A DNA stretch of 64,000 nt from Mycobacterium genavense ATCC 51234 (GCF_000526915.1 NZ_JAGZ01000013.1:56949-120948); one strand, 5' to 3'; positions 54,488-63,405 are shown, numbered from the stretch's first letter. Program-made: numbers and translations. The notes: a model not told the origin generated them from the sequence alone.

Positions 54488-54619
54488 TGAACCCATCCCT
54501 CCGCTATATCACAGCGATGTGCACCCGAAATTCTGCTGGCCCGGCTGCCGAATCGCAATCATTCGGTGCTTGCTCACGCTCACGCAAATATCGAGCGAGA
54601 CAACCGCCCGCTGAATTCT

Positions 54620-55342
54620 TTAGCCGCCCATCAACATTCGCCACTGATCAAGGTTGGTGACCCGATACACATAGTTGGAACGCTTGACCTCGGCCAGCGG
54701 CGCGCTCGGTTCGGTGGAATACCAATGCCCCGGAAAGACGGTCGGGTCGCCCGGCAGCGCGGCCAGTTGCTGCAGGCTGCGATACATCTCGTCGGAATCT
54801 CCGCCGGGAAAGTCGGTGCGCCCGCAGCCGTCCAGGAACAGCGTGTCACCCGCAACCAGACGGCCGTCGAGCAGAAAGCACTGGCTGCCCGGTGTGTGGC
54901 CCGGGGTGTGCAGTAACTCGATCTCGGCGGCGCCGACGCTGATCTTGTCGCCGTGCTGATGGGCGGTCAGGTCGTCGACGCCGATCCCGGTGACCCGCGA
55001 AACCCAAAGCGCCTCATGGGCATTCACGTGCACCGGCACACTGGTGCGCTCCAGTAGCTCGGCCAGCCCGTTGAGCTCGAAGCCCATCATCGAACCACCC
55101 ACATGGTCGGGGTGGTGGTGGGTGACCAGCACCCCGGACAGGCGCATACCGTCGGCTTCGGCCGCGTTGACCAGTTCGCCGGCGGCATACGCCGGATCGA
55201 CCACGACGCAGTCACCGGTCTGACGGTCGCCGATCAGATACGCGAAATTGCGCATTTGTGTTGCCATCATGTCGCCGGCGGCAAAATCGCGACCGGAGAG
55301 CAGTTGGCGGAAATACAGTCGGTCGGCTGACGAATCTGTCAC
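54620..55342 (-). CDS. Metallo-beta-lactamase-fold hydrolase (glyoxalase II-like, Rv0634c)
   Basis: This 240 aa protein has the MBL-fold zinc motif VLVTHHHPDHVGGS (HxHxDH), LLHTPGHTPGSQCFLLDG, VAGDTLFLDGCGRTDFPGGD and FPGHWYST, as in glyoxalase II and related hydrolases. Rv0634c, its counterpart, is annotated as glyoxalase II. The start is a GTG at 55342. Since mycobacteria lack glutathione, a mycothiol-linked thioester is a plausible substrate (inference). The gene is intact. Confidence 0.9.
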   Translation of the reverse strand: MTDSSADRLYFRQLLSGRDFAAGDMMATQMRNFAYLIGDRQTGDCVVVDPAYAAGELVNAAEADGMRLSGVLVTHHHPDHVGGSMMGFELNGLAELLERTSVPVHVNAHEALWVSRVTGIGVDDLTAHQHGDKISVGAAEIELLHTPGHTPGSQCFLLDGRLVAGDTLFLDGCGRTDFPGGDSDEMYRSLQQLAALPGDPTVFPGHWYSTEPSAPLAEVKRSNYVYRVTNLDQWRMLMGG

Positions 55343-55433
55343 CGCATCAGACTATGACCCGGCCGACCGATCTGGCATTGCGGGCGCTTTTCTGCGGACG
55401 GTCCGGCCGGTGCGGCGTGGGTATTGTTGGGCC

Positions 55434-55640
55434 ATGCTCAGGAAGATCGAGATCGAGATTGACGACGATCTCGTCCAAGAGGCAATACGTCGCTATCACG
55501 TGGCCGACGCGCGCGAGGCCATCCACCTGGCGCTGCGCAACCTGCTCGACACCGACGCACATGGCGACCACGACGATATCTACGACGAGTTCAGCGACCT
55601 CAGCGCATGGAATCCGAATCGCACCAGCGAGGGGGGCTGA
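55434..55640 (+). CDS. VapB-family (DUF2191) antitoxin, no adjacent toxin
   Basis: This 68 aa protein begins MLRKIEIEIDDDLVQEAIRR and continues RYHVADAREAIHLALRNLLD, the ribbon-helix-helix antitoxin pattern of VapB (DUF2191). The C-terminal part (DIYDEFSDLSAWNPNRTSEG) is acidic and probably wraps a toxin. The gene after it is a tRNA, so the VapC partner is missing here. It lies where M. tuberculosis has the small gene Rv0634A. The ATG at 55434 is the likely start. Confidence 0.75.
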   Translation: MLRKIEIEIDDDLVQEAIRRYHVADAREAIHLALRNLLDTDAHGDHDDIYDEFSDLSAWNPNRTSEGG

Positions 55641-55725
55641 ACGTCCGCGGTGTGGTTTGGTGCCGCCGCGCGTCGCGCTGTACCCTCTTTTAGGCCCGAG
55701 GCAAGACTGTCGCGACGGGTTCCAG

Positions 55726-55798
55726 GCCCCCTTAGCTCAGTCGGTAGAGCGTTTCCATGGTAAGGAAAAGGTCAACGGTTCGATTCCGTTAGGGGGCT
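55726..55798 (+). tRNA. tRNA-Thr (GGT)
   Basis: Acceptor strands GCCCCCT and AGGGGGC pair fully. The anticodon GGT is at 55759-55761 and the T-loop is TTCGATTCC. No CCA is encoded. Confidence 0.96.
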
Positions 55799-55834
55799 CG
55801 GTGGACGCCGAACAGGCGGACGGCGCGTACCAGA

Positions 55835-55908
<74 letters not shown>

Positions 55909-55943
55909 CAACACAACAATGTGACGTGTGAAAGAGAACGGAA

Positions 55944-56111
55944 ATGGCTTCCAGTACCGATGTGCGGCCGAAGATCACTTTGGCCTGCGAGGTGTGCAAA
56001 CACCGCAACTACATCACCAAGAAAAACCGGCGTAACGACCCGGACCGGTTGGAGCTGAAGAAGTTCTGCCCGAATTGCGGCAAGCACCAGGCCCACCGCG
56101 AGACACGCTAA
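55944..56111 (+). CDS. rpmG2: 50S ribosomal protein L33 (zinc-binding form, RpmG2)
   Basis: This 55 aa protein reads [20 protein letters not shown] at the start and ends [10 protein letters not shown]. It has two CxxC pairs (CEVC and CPNC), as in the zinc-binding C+ form of L33. Start ATG 55944, stop 56109-56111. It lies after tRNA-Met and 50 nt upstream of hadA, in the Rv0634B-Rv0635 order. Confidence 0.95.
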
Positions 56112-56161
56112 CCTGCACCTACGCGTGATTTATCGAGACTGACTAGGTAGGTTTTGAAGCC

Positions 56162-56641
56162 GTGCCGTTGACCACAGACATCGTCGGGATGCACTACCGC
56201 TATCCCGACTATTACGAGGTGGAGCGGGAGAAGATCCGCGAGTACGCGGCCGCCGTGCGAAACGACGACCCCTGGTTCTACCAGGAGGATGCCGCCGCCG
56301 AGCTCGGCTACAAAGGCCTGGTGGCCCCGCTGACGTTCCTCTGCGTCTTCGGTTACCAGGCTCAATCGGCGTTCTTCAAGCACGCCAACATCGCGGTCAC
56401 CGACGCGCAGATCGTCCAGGTCGACCAGGTGCTCAGGTACTTCAAGCCGCTCGTGGTTGGCGATCGGCTCTACTGCGACGTGACGGTGGACTCGATGCGC
56501 GTTTCGCACGGCACCCAGATCGTCGTGACCAAGAACGTCATCACCGACGAGGCCGGTGACATCGTGCAGGAGACCTACACGACCCTGGCGGGTCGTGCCG
56601 GTGAGAACGGAAAAGAGGGATTTTCTGATGCCACTGCGTGA
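56162..56641 (+). CDS. hadA: (3R)-hydroxyacyl-ACP dehydratase subunit HadA
   Basis: HadA (Rv0635) is the substrate-recognition subunit of the HadAB dehydratase of FAS-II, which removes water during mycolic acid elongation. The 159 aa hot-dog-fold protein has YRYPDYYEVEREKIREYAAA, NDDPWFYQEDAAAELGYKGL, and VAPLTFLCVFGYQAQSAFF, and lacks the catalytic hydratase motif, as known. The GTG at 56162 is the start. It overlaps the hadB start by 14 nt, so translation is coupled. The gene is intact. Confidence 0.96.
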   Translation: MPLTTDIVGMHYRYPDYYEVEREKIREYAAAVRNDDPWFYQEDAAAELGYKGLVAPLTFLCVFGYQAQSAFFKHANIAVTDAQIVQVDQVLRYFKPLVVGDRLYCDVTVDSMRVSHGTQIVVTKNVITDEAGDIVQETYTTLAGRAGENGKEGFSDATA

Positions 56642-57056
56642 GTTCAGTTCGGTGAAGGTAGGTGACCAGCTGCCGGAGAAGACCTACCCGCTCACCCGCC
56701 AGGACCTGGTGAACTACGCGGGCGTCTCGGGCGACCTGAACCCGATCCACTGGGACGACGAGATCGCCAAGGTCGTCGGGCTGGACACCGCGATCGCGCA
56801 CGGCATGCTGACGATGGGCATCGGCGGCGGCTATGTCACCTCGTGGGTCGGGGACCCCGGCGCGGTCACCGAGTACAACGTGCGGTTCACGGCGGTGGTG
56901 CCGGTGCCCAACGACGGCAAGGGCGCCGAGCTGGTTTTCAGCGGTCGGGTCAAGTCGGTCGATCCGGAGAGCAAGTCCGTGGTCATCGCGATCAGCGCCA
57001 CCACCGGCGGGAAGAAGATTTTCGGACGGGCGATCGCATCGGCCAAGTTGGCGTAA
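56628..57056 (+). CDS. hadB: (3R)-hydroxyacyl-ACP dehydratase catalytic subunit HadB
   Basis: HadB (Rv0636) supplies the catalytic residues for both HadAB and HadBC. The 142 aa product carries the hydratase 2 motif YAGVSGDLNPIHWDDEIAKV (catalytic Asp and His around residues 36-41) and AIAHGMLTMGIGGGYVTSWV. It starts at the ATG at 56628, inside the end of hadA, and ends 3 nt before hadC. The gene is intact. Confidence 0.97.
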   Translation: MPLREFSSVKVGDQLPEKTYPLTRQDLVNYAGVSGDLNPIHWDDEIAKVVGLDTAIAHGMLTMGIGGGYVTSWVGDPGAVTEYNVRFTAVVPVPNDGKGAELVFSGRVKSVDPESKSVVIAISATTGGKKIFGRAIASAKLA

Positions 57057-57059
57057 CCG

Positions 57060-57581
57060 ATGGCTCTCAAAACCGATATCCGCGGCATGGTCTGGCGGTA
57101 TCCGGACTACTTCGTGGTGGGCCGCGAGCAGGTGCGCGAGTTCGCCCGGTCCATCAAAAACGACGACCCGGTGTTCTATCAGGAGGCCGCGGCGGCCGAA
57201 CTGGGCTACGACTCGATCCTCGCGCCGCTGACCTTCGTCACGATCTTCGCCAAGCACGTGCAGCTGGATTTCTTCCGCCACGTCGACCTGGGCATGGAGA
57301 GCCTGGTGATCGTGCAGGTCGAGCAGCGTTTCGTCTTCAACCGGCCGATCCAGGCGGGCGACAAGTTGTGGGGCCGGATGGACATCGAGTCGGTCAACGA
57401 GCGTTTCGGCGCCGACATCGTCGTCACCAAGAACATCTGCACCGACGACAACGGTGAGCTCGTGATGGAGGCCTACACCACGTTGATGGGGCAGTACCGG
57501 GAAGAGTCGAGTGAAACGGACGACGGTTCCATTCAGCTCAGGTGGGACCCGGAATACGGGCAGGTAGTCAGAACCGCGTAA
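57060..57581 (+). CDS. hadC: (3R)-hydroxyacyl-ACP dehydratase subunit HadC
   Basis: HadC (Rv0637) is the paralogue of HadA that pairs with HadB to elongate longer mycolate precursors. The 173 aa product has WRYPDYFVVGREQVREFARS, NDDPVFYQEAAAAELGYDSI and NRPIQAGDKLWGRMDIESV. It starts at the ATG at 57060, 3 nt after hadB. The stop at 57581 is followed by a 149-nt gap before tRNA-Trp. The gene is intact. Confidence 0.96.
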   Translation: MALKTDIRGMVWRYPDYFVVGREQVREFARSIKNDDPVFYQEAAAAELGYDSILAPLTFVTIFAKHVQLDFFRHVDLGMESLVIVQVEQRFVFNRPIQAGDKLWGRMDIESVNERFGADIVVTKNICTDDNGELVMEAYTTLMGQYREESSETDDGSIQLRWDPEYGQVVRTA

Positions 57582-57730
57582 TTAGTATCTGACTCCCGTG
57601 CCGATGTACACTCGGACCTCGGGGTTTTCCCATTACAACGCGCTGTCCGTAGGTTCGGCGATCACCGAACGGAGAGCGCGCGTGTCATGTAGGCCCGGTA
57701 GGTAAGCGCAGGTTGGCCTGCCAACCGCGA

Positions 57731-57803
<73 letters not shown>

Positions 57804-57892
57804 CAGAAGACACTGAGAAGCGTGCCATGCTGGACACTAATCGGTCAGCGCGGCACGGATCGCGACATAGCCAGCGAACAAAGGAGCATGCG

Positions 57893-58351
57893 GTGAGCGA
57901 CGAGGGCCTCGACGTCCCTGCTGCCAACGACGCCGCACGCGATGGCGGTGACACCGACGACAGCACCGGCGGCGGTCGGACGGCGGTGGTGACCAAGGCG
58001 GCGGCCCGTCCGCAACGCCCGATCGGGAAGCGGTCGCGGCAGCGGGTGGCCGATGCCGACGACGTCGACGTCGAATCCCCGGACGAGGTCGAGGACTCCA
58101 AGAAGTCCAAGAAGGCCGACAAGAAGGCCAAGAAACCGAAGAAAGCCGGCGGCCGTACCGCCAACCCGTTCGTTTACATCTTCAACTACCTCAAGCAGGT
58201 CGTTGCGGAGATGCGGAAGGTGATCTGGCCGAACCGCAAGCAGATGCTCACCTACACGTCCGTGGTGCTGGTGTTCCTCGCCTTCATGGTGGCGCTGGTC
58301 GGTCTTGCCGATCTTGGCCTGACCAAGCTGGCGCTGCTGGTGTTCGGCTGA
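57893..58351 (+). CDS. secE: Preprotein translocase subunit SecE
   Basis: SecE is the small essential subunit of the SecYEG channel. The 152 aa product has a long, charged N-terminal extension (Asp/Lys rich, KKSKKADKKAKKPKKAGG) typical of mycobacteria. The conserved domain follows (FNYLKQVVAEMRKVIWPNRK) and then a single transmembrane helix (VLVFLAFMVALVGLADLGL). The GTG at 57893 has AAGGAG 6 nt upstream. It precedes nusG. The gene is intact. Confidence 0.95.
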   Translation: MSDEGLDVPAANDAARDGGDTDDSTGGGRTAVVTKAAARPQRPIGKRSRQRVADADDVDVESPDEVEDSKKSKKADKKAKKPKKAGGRTANPFVYIFNYLKQVVAEMRKVIWPNRKQMLTYTSVVLVFLAFMVALVGLADLGLTKLALLVFG

Positions 58352-58383
58352 GCTTTCGCAAGAGATAGAGAGGACTGAAAACC

Positions 58384-59121
58384 GTGACTACCTTCGACGG
58401 TGACACCTCCGCCGGTGAAGCGGTCGACGTAGAAGAGCCTGCCGAGGTCGTCGAGGCCGCGGAGGCCCCGGCACCCGCGGAGCCGGCCGAGGAGGCCGAC
58501 CCTGCCGCCGCGCTCAAGGCGGAGCTGCGTAGCAAGCCCGGCGACTGGTACGTCATCCACTCCTACGCGGGATACGAGAACAAGGTGAAAGCCAACCTCG
58601 AAACCCGTGTGCAGAACCTCGACGTCGGTGACTACATCTTCCAGGTGGAGGTACCCACCGAAGAGGTCACCGAGATCAAGAACGGCCAGCGCAAGCAGGT
58701 CAACCGCAAGGTGTTGCCGGGCTACATCCTGGTGCGCATGGACCTGACCGACGACTCGTGGGCCGCGGTGCGCAACACCCCGGGCGTGACGGGGTTCGTC
58801 GGCGCGACGTCTCGTCCGTCGGCCCTGGCGCTCGACGACGTGGTCAAGTTCCTGCTGCCGCCGGGTTCGGCGAAGAAGCCCGTCAAGGGTGGCCCCACCA
58901 CTGCCGCCGCCGCCACCGAGGCCGGTGGCCTGGAACGCCCGGTGGTCGAGGTCGACTACGAAGTGGGCGAATCGGTGACCGTCATGGACGGGCCGTTCGC
59001 CACGTTGCCGGCCACGATCAACGAGGTCAACGCCGAACAGCAGAAGCTCAAGGTGTTGGTCTCGATCTTCGGCCGCGAAACACCGGTGGAACTCACCTTT
59101 ACGCAAGTCTCCAAGATCTAG
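58384..59121 (+). CDS. nusG: Transcription termination/antitermination protein NusG
   Basis: This 245 aa protein has an acidic N-terminal tail and the NGN domain (WYVIHSYAGYENKVKANLET, RKVLPGYILVRMDLTDDSWA, VRNTPGVTGFVG). A linker leads to the KOW domain (GESVTVMDGPFATLPATINE, VNAEQQKLKVLVSIFGRETP). NusG binds RNA polymerase and influences pausing and Rho action. The GTG at 58384 follows AGAGAGGA. The gene is intact. Confidence 0.96.
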   Translation: MTTFDGDTSAGEAVDVEEPAEVVEAAEAPAPAEPAEEADPAAALKAELRSKPGDWYVIHSYAGYENKVKANLETRVQNLDVGDYIFQVEVPTEEVTEIKNGQRKQVNRKVLPGYILVRMDLTDDSWAAVRNTPGVTGFVGATSRPSALALDDVVKFLLPPGSAKKPVKGGPTTAAAATEAGGLERPVVEVDYEVGESVTVMDGPFATLPATINEVNAEQQKLKVLVSIFGRETPVELTFTQVSKI

Positions 59122-59182
59122 CCGGCCATCCCGTGCGCGAGAACGGCCGGATGCATAAACCAGGAAGGAACTCACAAATCTC

Positions 59183-59611
59183 ATGGCCCCGAAGAAGAAA
59201 GTCGTTGGGCTGATCAAGCTCCAGATCGTGGCGGGTCAGGCAAACCCTGCGCCGCCGGTCGGACCCGCGCTCGGCCAGCACGGCGTCAACATCATGGAGT
59301 TCTGCAAGGCATACAACGCCGCCACGGAAAACCAGCGCAGCAACGTCATCCCGGTGGAGATCACGGTCTACGAGGACCGCAGCTTCACGTTCGCGCTCAA
59401 GACGCCGCCCGCCGCCAAGTTGCTGCTCAAGGCCGCCGGCGTGGGCAAGGGCTCGGCCGAGCCGCACAAGACCAAGGTCGCCAAGATCAGCTGGGATCAG
59501 GTCCGCGAGATCGCCGAGACCAAGAAGACCGACCTCAACGCCAACGACATCGACGCCGCCGCCAAGATCATCGCCGGTACCGCCCGGTCGATGGGGATCA
59601 CCGTCGAGTAA
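59183..59611 (+). CDS. rplK: 50S ribosomal protein L11
   Basis: This 142 aa protein has VGLIKLQIVAGQANPAPPVG at the start, the GPALGQHGVNIMEFCKAYNA motif and a C-terminal RNA-binding domain ending IIAGTARSMGITVE. L11 binds 23S rRNA at the GTPase-associated centre. The ATG at 59183 follows AGGAAGGA. It precedes rplA as in other actinobacteria. The gene is intact. Confidence 0.97.
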   Translation: MAPKKKVVGLIKLQIVAGQANPAPPVGPALGQHGVNIMEFCKAYNAATENQRSNVIPVEITVYEDRSFTFALKTPPAAKLLLKAAGVGKGSAEPHKTKVAKISWDQVREIAETKKTDLNANDIDAAAKIIAGTARSMGITVE

Positions 59612-59686
59612 CTGCGCTTCATCACCGTGGGAGGGCTGGCTTCGGCCCGAATCAACCACGACCCCAACACCAGATTGGACAGATCA

Positions 59687-60394
59687 ATGAGCAAGAACAG
59701 CAAGGAATATCGCGCCGCCGCCGAGAAGGTGAATCGCGACAACCTCTACACCCCGCTGGAAGCGGCCAAACTCGCCAAGGAGACGGCCTCGACCAAGCAG
59801 GACGCGACCGTCGAGGTGGCCATCCGGCTCGGCGTCGACCCGCGCAAGGCCGACCAGATGGTCCGCGGCACCGTCAACCTGCCGCACGGCACCGGTAAGA
59901 CCGCCCGGGTCGCGGTGTTCGCCGTCGGCGACAAGGCCGAGGAGGCCACCGCCGCGGGTGCCGACGTGGTGGGCAGCGATGACCTGATCGAGAAGATCCA
60001 GGGCGGCTTCCTGGAGTTCGACGCCGCGATCGCCACGCCGGACCAGATGGCCAAGGTCGGCCGCATCGCGCGCATCCTCGGCCCGCGCGGCCTGATGCCA
60101 AACCCCAAGACCGGCACCGTGACTCCCGAGATCGCCAAGGCCGTGTCCGACATCAAGGGCGGAAAGATCAACTTCCGCATCGACAAGCAGGCCAACCTGC
60201 ACTTCGTGATCGGCAAGGCGTCGTTCGACGAGAAGAATTTGGCGGAGAACTACGGTGCCGCGATCGACGAGGTGCTGCGGCTCAAGCCGTCGTCGTCCAA
60301 GGGGCGCTACCTGAAGAAGATCACCGTGTCGACGACCACCGGCCCGGGCATCCCGGTCGACACGTCCGTCACGCGCAACTTCACCGAGGCGTAG
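59687..60394 (+). CDS. rplA: 50S ribosomal protein L1
   Basis: This 235 aa protein has the L1 blocks VNRDNLYTPLEAAKLAKETA, VEVAIRLGVDPRKADQMVRG, MAKVGRIARILGPRGLMPNP and GTVTPEIAKAVSDIKGGKIN. It forms the L1 stalk and often represses its own operon. I chose the ATG at 59687, where homology starts (MSKNSKEYRAAAEKVNRD). The gene is intact. It is the last gene of the secE-nusG-rplK-rplA block before the strand change at 60.48 kb. Confidence 0.97.
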   Translation: MSKNSKEYRAAAEKVNRDNLYTPLEAAKLAKETASTKQDATVEVAIRLGVDPRKADQMVRGTVNLPHGTGKTARVAVFAVGDKAEEATAAGADVVGSDDLIEKIQGGFLEFDAAIATPDQMAKVGRIARILGPRGLMPNPKTGTVTPEIAKAVSDIKGGKINFRIDKQANLHFVIGKASFDEKNLAENYGAAIDEVLRLKPSSSKGRYLKKITVSTTTGPGIPVDTSVTRNFTEA

Positions 60395-60479
60395 CTTTCT
60401 GCACGCCGATCGTCGCCTTGTTGGGCGATCTCGACCGGGATAGGCACCACAAGTCGACGTTCGCGTCCGCCGGCAGACG

Positions 60480-61706
60480 CTAGCCGCCGCATTCGGCGAT
60501 GCGTCGCCGCAGGAAGTCGCGCCCCGACTCGGAACCGCCCGCTTCCAACGCCGTTCGATACCAAGTAAGCGCTTCGCCGGGCCGGCCCGCGCGCCGCAGC
60601 AGGTCGGCCCGCACCGCCGCGACCAGATTCGAACGGGTCAGCCGGGGATCGCGCGCCACCTCGTCCAGCGCGGCCAGCCCGGCATCGGGGCCGTCGCGCA
60701 GGCCCACCGCCAGCGCGCGGTTGGCGCCCGCCACCGGTGAACCCGTCAGCTCCAGCAGCCGGTCATAGGCGGCGCAGATGGCGGTCCAGTCGGTCTGCTC
60801 CCAGGAGGGTGCGGTCGCGTGCAGTGCGGCGATCACCGCCTGCGGCAGATACGGGCCCACGGCAGGTGGGGCGTCCTCGGCCAGCCGCAACCGGTCCAGG
60901 CCGCGCGCGATGCGGCCGCGGTCCCACTTGCGGCGGTCCTGCTCTTCGAGTGGCACCAGCATGCCGGCGTCGTCGATCCGCGTTGCCCGCCGCGAATCGT
61001 GCAGCAGCGTCAGGGCGGCCAGCGCGTGCGCCTCACGCTCGTCGGGCATCAGCGCGCACAACTCGCCGGCCAATCGAACGCCTTCGTCGCACAGCTCGTC
61101 ACGAATCGCCGATGGGCCCGCGGTGGACCAGTAGCCCTCGGTGAACACCGAATAGATACAGCCGAGCACGTGCGGCGTCCGCTCTGCCAACAGCTGCGGC
61201 GGCGGCACCTGCAGCGGGATGTTGGCATGACGAATCTTGTTCTTGGCGCGCGTGATTCGCTGGCCGATGGCGGCATCGGTCTGCAACAGCGCCCGCGCGA
61301 TCTCGGCGACGGTCAACCCGGACACCAACCGCAGCGTCAGCGCCAATTGCGACTGCCGGTCCAAGGCGGGATGCGCGCAGGTGAACATCATTCGCAGCTC
61401 GTCGTCGCGAACCGGATGTGGATCGATGTGGTCGGTACGTGCCCCGATTTCATCCACGAATGCCGCCAATTCCTTTCCGGGACGGACGGATTCGCGGCGC
61501 AGCCGATCCCGGGCGCGGTTGCGGGCGATGGTGACCAGCCACCCGCCCGGGCTGTCGGGCATACCGTCGCGGGGCCAGCTGCGCAACGCCTCGGCGCAGG
61601 CCTCCTGGACGGCGTCCTCGGCGATGGTGAGATCGCCCGACCACCGCGCGAGCGCGGCGACGGCGGGACCCCATTCCCGGCGGAAGACGCCGTCCAGGTT
61701 GGTCAT
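60480..61706 (-). CDS. ECF sigma factor with long C-terminal domain (ECF42-like)
   Basis: This 408 aa protein has the sigma-70 region 2 (DLTIAEDAVQEACAEALRSW, GGWLVTIARNRARDRLRRES) and region 4 (LALTLRLVSGLTVAEIARAL, AIGQRITRAKNKIRHANIPL). A C-terminal part of about 220 residues follows (VFTEGYWSTAGPSAI, LMPDEREAHALAALTLLHDS) with TPR-like repeats. This arrangement, next to a DGPF-type protein, is that of the ECF42 group, which has no anti-sigma factor and needs the C-terminal extension. The ATG at 61706 is the start, 11 nt after the DGPF gene. The gene is intact. Confidence 0.88.
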   Translation of the reverse strand: MTNLDGVFRREWGPAVAALARWSGDLTIAEDAVQEACAEALRSWPRDGMPDSPGGWLVTIARNRARDRLRRESVRPGKELAAFVDEIGARTDHIDPHPVRDDELRMMFTCAHPALDRQSQLALTLRLVSGLTVAEIARALLQTDAAIGQRITRAKNKIRHANIPLQVPPPQLLAERTPHVLGCIYSVFTEGYWSTAGPSAIRDELCDEGVRLAGELCALMPDEREAHALAALTLLHDSRRATRIDDAGMLVPLEEQDRRKWDRGRIARGLDRLRLAEDAPPAVGPYLPQAVIAALHATAPSWEQTDWTAICAAYDRLLELTGSPVAGANRALAVGLRDGPDAGLAALDEVARDPRLTRSNLVAAVRADLLRRAGRPGEALTWYRTALEAGGSESGRDFLRRRIAECGG

Positions 61707-61717
61707 TGCGGGTGGGA

Positions 61718-62416
61718 TCAGAGTCCCGAGACTCCAGCCAGCTGCCGCAGCTGTACCGTCGACGCGGGGATCATCGACGCGATCTTGACGGCCGCGTCAC
61801 GATCCGTCGCACCGAGCAGGTAGATCCCGGTGGCGATTTCGGCGCCCTCCACATAGGGCCCGTCGGTGATCAGCACCTCGCCGTCCCGCACCCGCACGGT
61901 CGTCGCGGTGGACCGATCGTGCAAGGCGGCACCGCCGACAATGTGATCGCCGGCGGCCGCGTGCAGGTCCGCGTGTTTGGCCGCGACGGCCTTCCACTCC
62001 GGCGTGCCGGGTGTGTGTGCGGTCGCGGGCGGTTCCAGCAGCAGCGCGAGCCAGTCGTTGCCGGTGAGCTTGCGGGACGGCTCAACCGCGTGGACCACCA
62101 GCCACAGCTCCACCGCCCCGAAGGTGGCGATCGGGACATCGCGCGCCAACGCGAGCGCCTCGTCGAGGTTTTCCGCTTCGAACACGTAGTAGCCGCAGGC
62201 CACCTCGGCGGACTCGGCGAACGGGCCATCGGTGACGATCGGTGCATCGGGCCCGCCGGCGATGACGGACGCCGCGGCGGCGGGCGCCAGCGCGTCACCG
62301 GCCTTGATCGCCGGGCCGGCTTTGGCGTGGAAACGCTGCCACTCGGCCATGCCCGCTGCCCACTCTTCGGGCGTACGTTGCTGTTCCTTCGCGATCAACA
62401 GAGCGAAATACTGCAT
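61718..62416 (-). CDS. Tandem YCII/DGPF-domain protein, partner of the ECF42-like sigma factor
   Basis: This 232 aa protein has two YCII-related repeats. The first contains IVTDGPFAESAEVACGYYVF (the DGPF motif, residues about 65-80), and the second contains LITDGPYVEGAEIATGIYLL near residue 190. Each repeat also has an EWxRFHA- or KAVAAKHA-like helix. DGPF proteins are the usual targets of ECF42 sigma factors. The ATG at 62416 has GGAGG 8 nt upstream; a GTG at 62425 is too close to that site. The gene is upstream of the sigma gene, same strand, so an operon is likely. Biochemical role unknown. Confidence 0.87.
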   Translation of the reverse strand: MQYFALLIAKEQQRTPEEWAAGMAEWQRFHAKAGPAIKAGDALAPAAAASVIAGGPDAPIVTDGPFAESAEVACGYYVFEAENLDEALALARDVPIATFGAVELWLVVHAVEPSRKLTGNDWLALLLEPPATAHTPGTPEWKAVAAKHADLHAAAGDHIVGGAALHDRSTATTVRVRDGEVLITDGPYVEGAEIATGIYLLGATDRDAAVKIASMIPASTVQLRQLAGVSGL

Positions 62417-62508
62417 GTTCGTCACCTCCGGTAGTGAGCGAAGCCCCGTGCTCCACTTTCTACCTATCCGACGAACGACGCAGCCCCGATCCGACAGCGG
62501 CCGCGAAA

Positions 62509-63405
62509 TCAGGCCGAGGCGCCCGGCTTGAGGTAGGTCACCAGGCTGCAGTCCAGCATCTCGTCGCCGAAGTAGTGCTCGCAGCCGCGTAGGTACTTCA
62601 TGTACCGGTCGTAGACCTCTTGGGAGGTGACTTCGATGGCCTTGTCCTTGTTGGACTCCAGCGTGTCACCCCAGATGCGCAACGTCTTGACATAGTGCGA
62701 CCGCAGCGAAAGCGGTTCGGGGACAACGAATCCCGCCTTCTGGCCGTGTTCGACCATCATCTCCGTGGTCGGCAGGCGGCCGCCGGGGAAGATCTCGGTG
62801 ACGATGAACTTGATGAAGCGCACGGTCTCGAAGGTGAGCTTCTTGCCGCGGGCGTTCAGGTTGTACGGGTGATAGCTGACGCTGCTCTGAACGGTCATCC
62901 GGCCGTCGTCGGGCATGATGTCGAACGTCCGCTTGAAAAAGTCGTCGTAGTTCTCGTGCCCGAAGTGCTCGAACGCCTCGATCGACACGATCCGGTCGAC
63001 GGGCGCGCTGAAGTCTTCCCAGTTCTGCAGCCGCACCTCCCGTGAGCGATCGGTGTCGACCGCGCCCAGCACCTGTTCGCAGCGGGCGTGCTGGTTCTTG
63101 GACAGGGTCAGGCCGATGACGTTGACGTCGTAGCGCTCCACGGCGCGACGCATGGTGGTGCCCCACCCGCAGCCGATGTCGAGCAGGGTCATGCCCGGTT
63201 TGAGGTCCAGCTTGTCCAGGTTGAGGTCGATCTTGGCGTATTGCGCCTCTTCGAGGCTGAGGTCGGGCGGTTCGAAGTATGCGCAGCTGTAGGTCCGGGT
63301 CGGGTCCTGGAACAGAGCGAAGAAATCGTCGGAGACGTCATAGTGCGCCTGGATATCCTCCGAACGCGTCCGGGTCCTGGTCGGGCTCGTCGGTTGCTCA
63401 GCCAT
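62509..63405 (-). CDS. mmaA4: Hydroxymycolate synthase MmaA4-like mycolic acid methyltransferase
   Basis: This 298 aa protein is a cyclopropane-mycolic-acid-synthase family methyltransferase. It has the N-terminal SEDIQAHYDVSDDFFALFQD, TYSCAYFEPPDLSLEEAQYA, the SAM motif MTLLDIGCGWGTTMRRAVER, GLTLSKNQHARCEQVLGA and the active-site block VSIEAFEHFGHENYDDFFKR. Its length and position (after rplA) match MmaA4/Hma (Rv0642c, 301 aa), which introduces the hydroxyl-bearing methyl group leading to keto and methoxy mycolates. The ATG at 63405 is the start. The paralogue directly upstream suggests an mmaA cluster. The gene is intact. Confidence 0.88.
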   Translation of the reverse strand: MAEQPTSPTRTRTRSEDIQAHYDVSDDFFALFQDPTRTYSCAYFEPPDLSLEEAQYAKIDLNLDKLDLKPGMTLLDIGCGWGTTMRRAVERYDVNVIGLTLSKNQHARCEQVLGAVDTDRSREVRLQNWEDFSAPVDRIVSIEAFEHFGHENYDDFFKRTFDIMPDDGRMTVQSSVSYHPYNLNARGKKLTFETVRFIKFIVTEIFPGGRLPTTEMMVEHGQKAGFVVPEPLSLRSHYVKTLRIWGDTLESNKDKAIEVTSQEVYDRYMKYLRGCEHYFGDEMLDCSLVTYLKPGASA

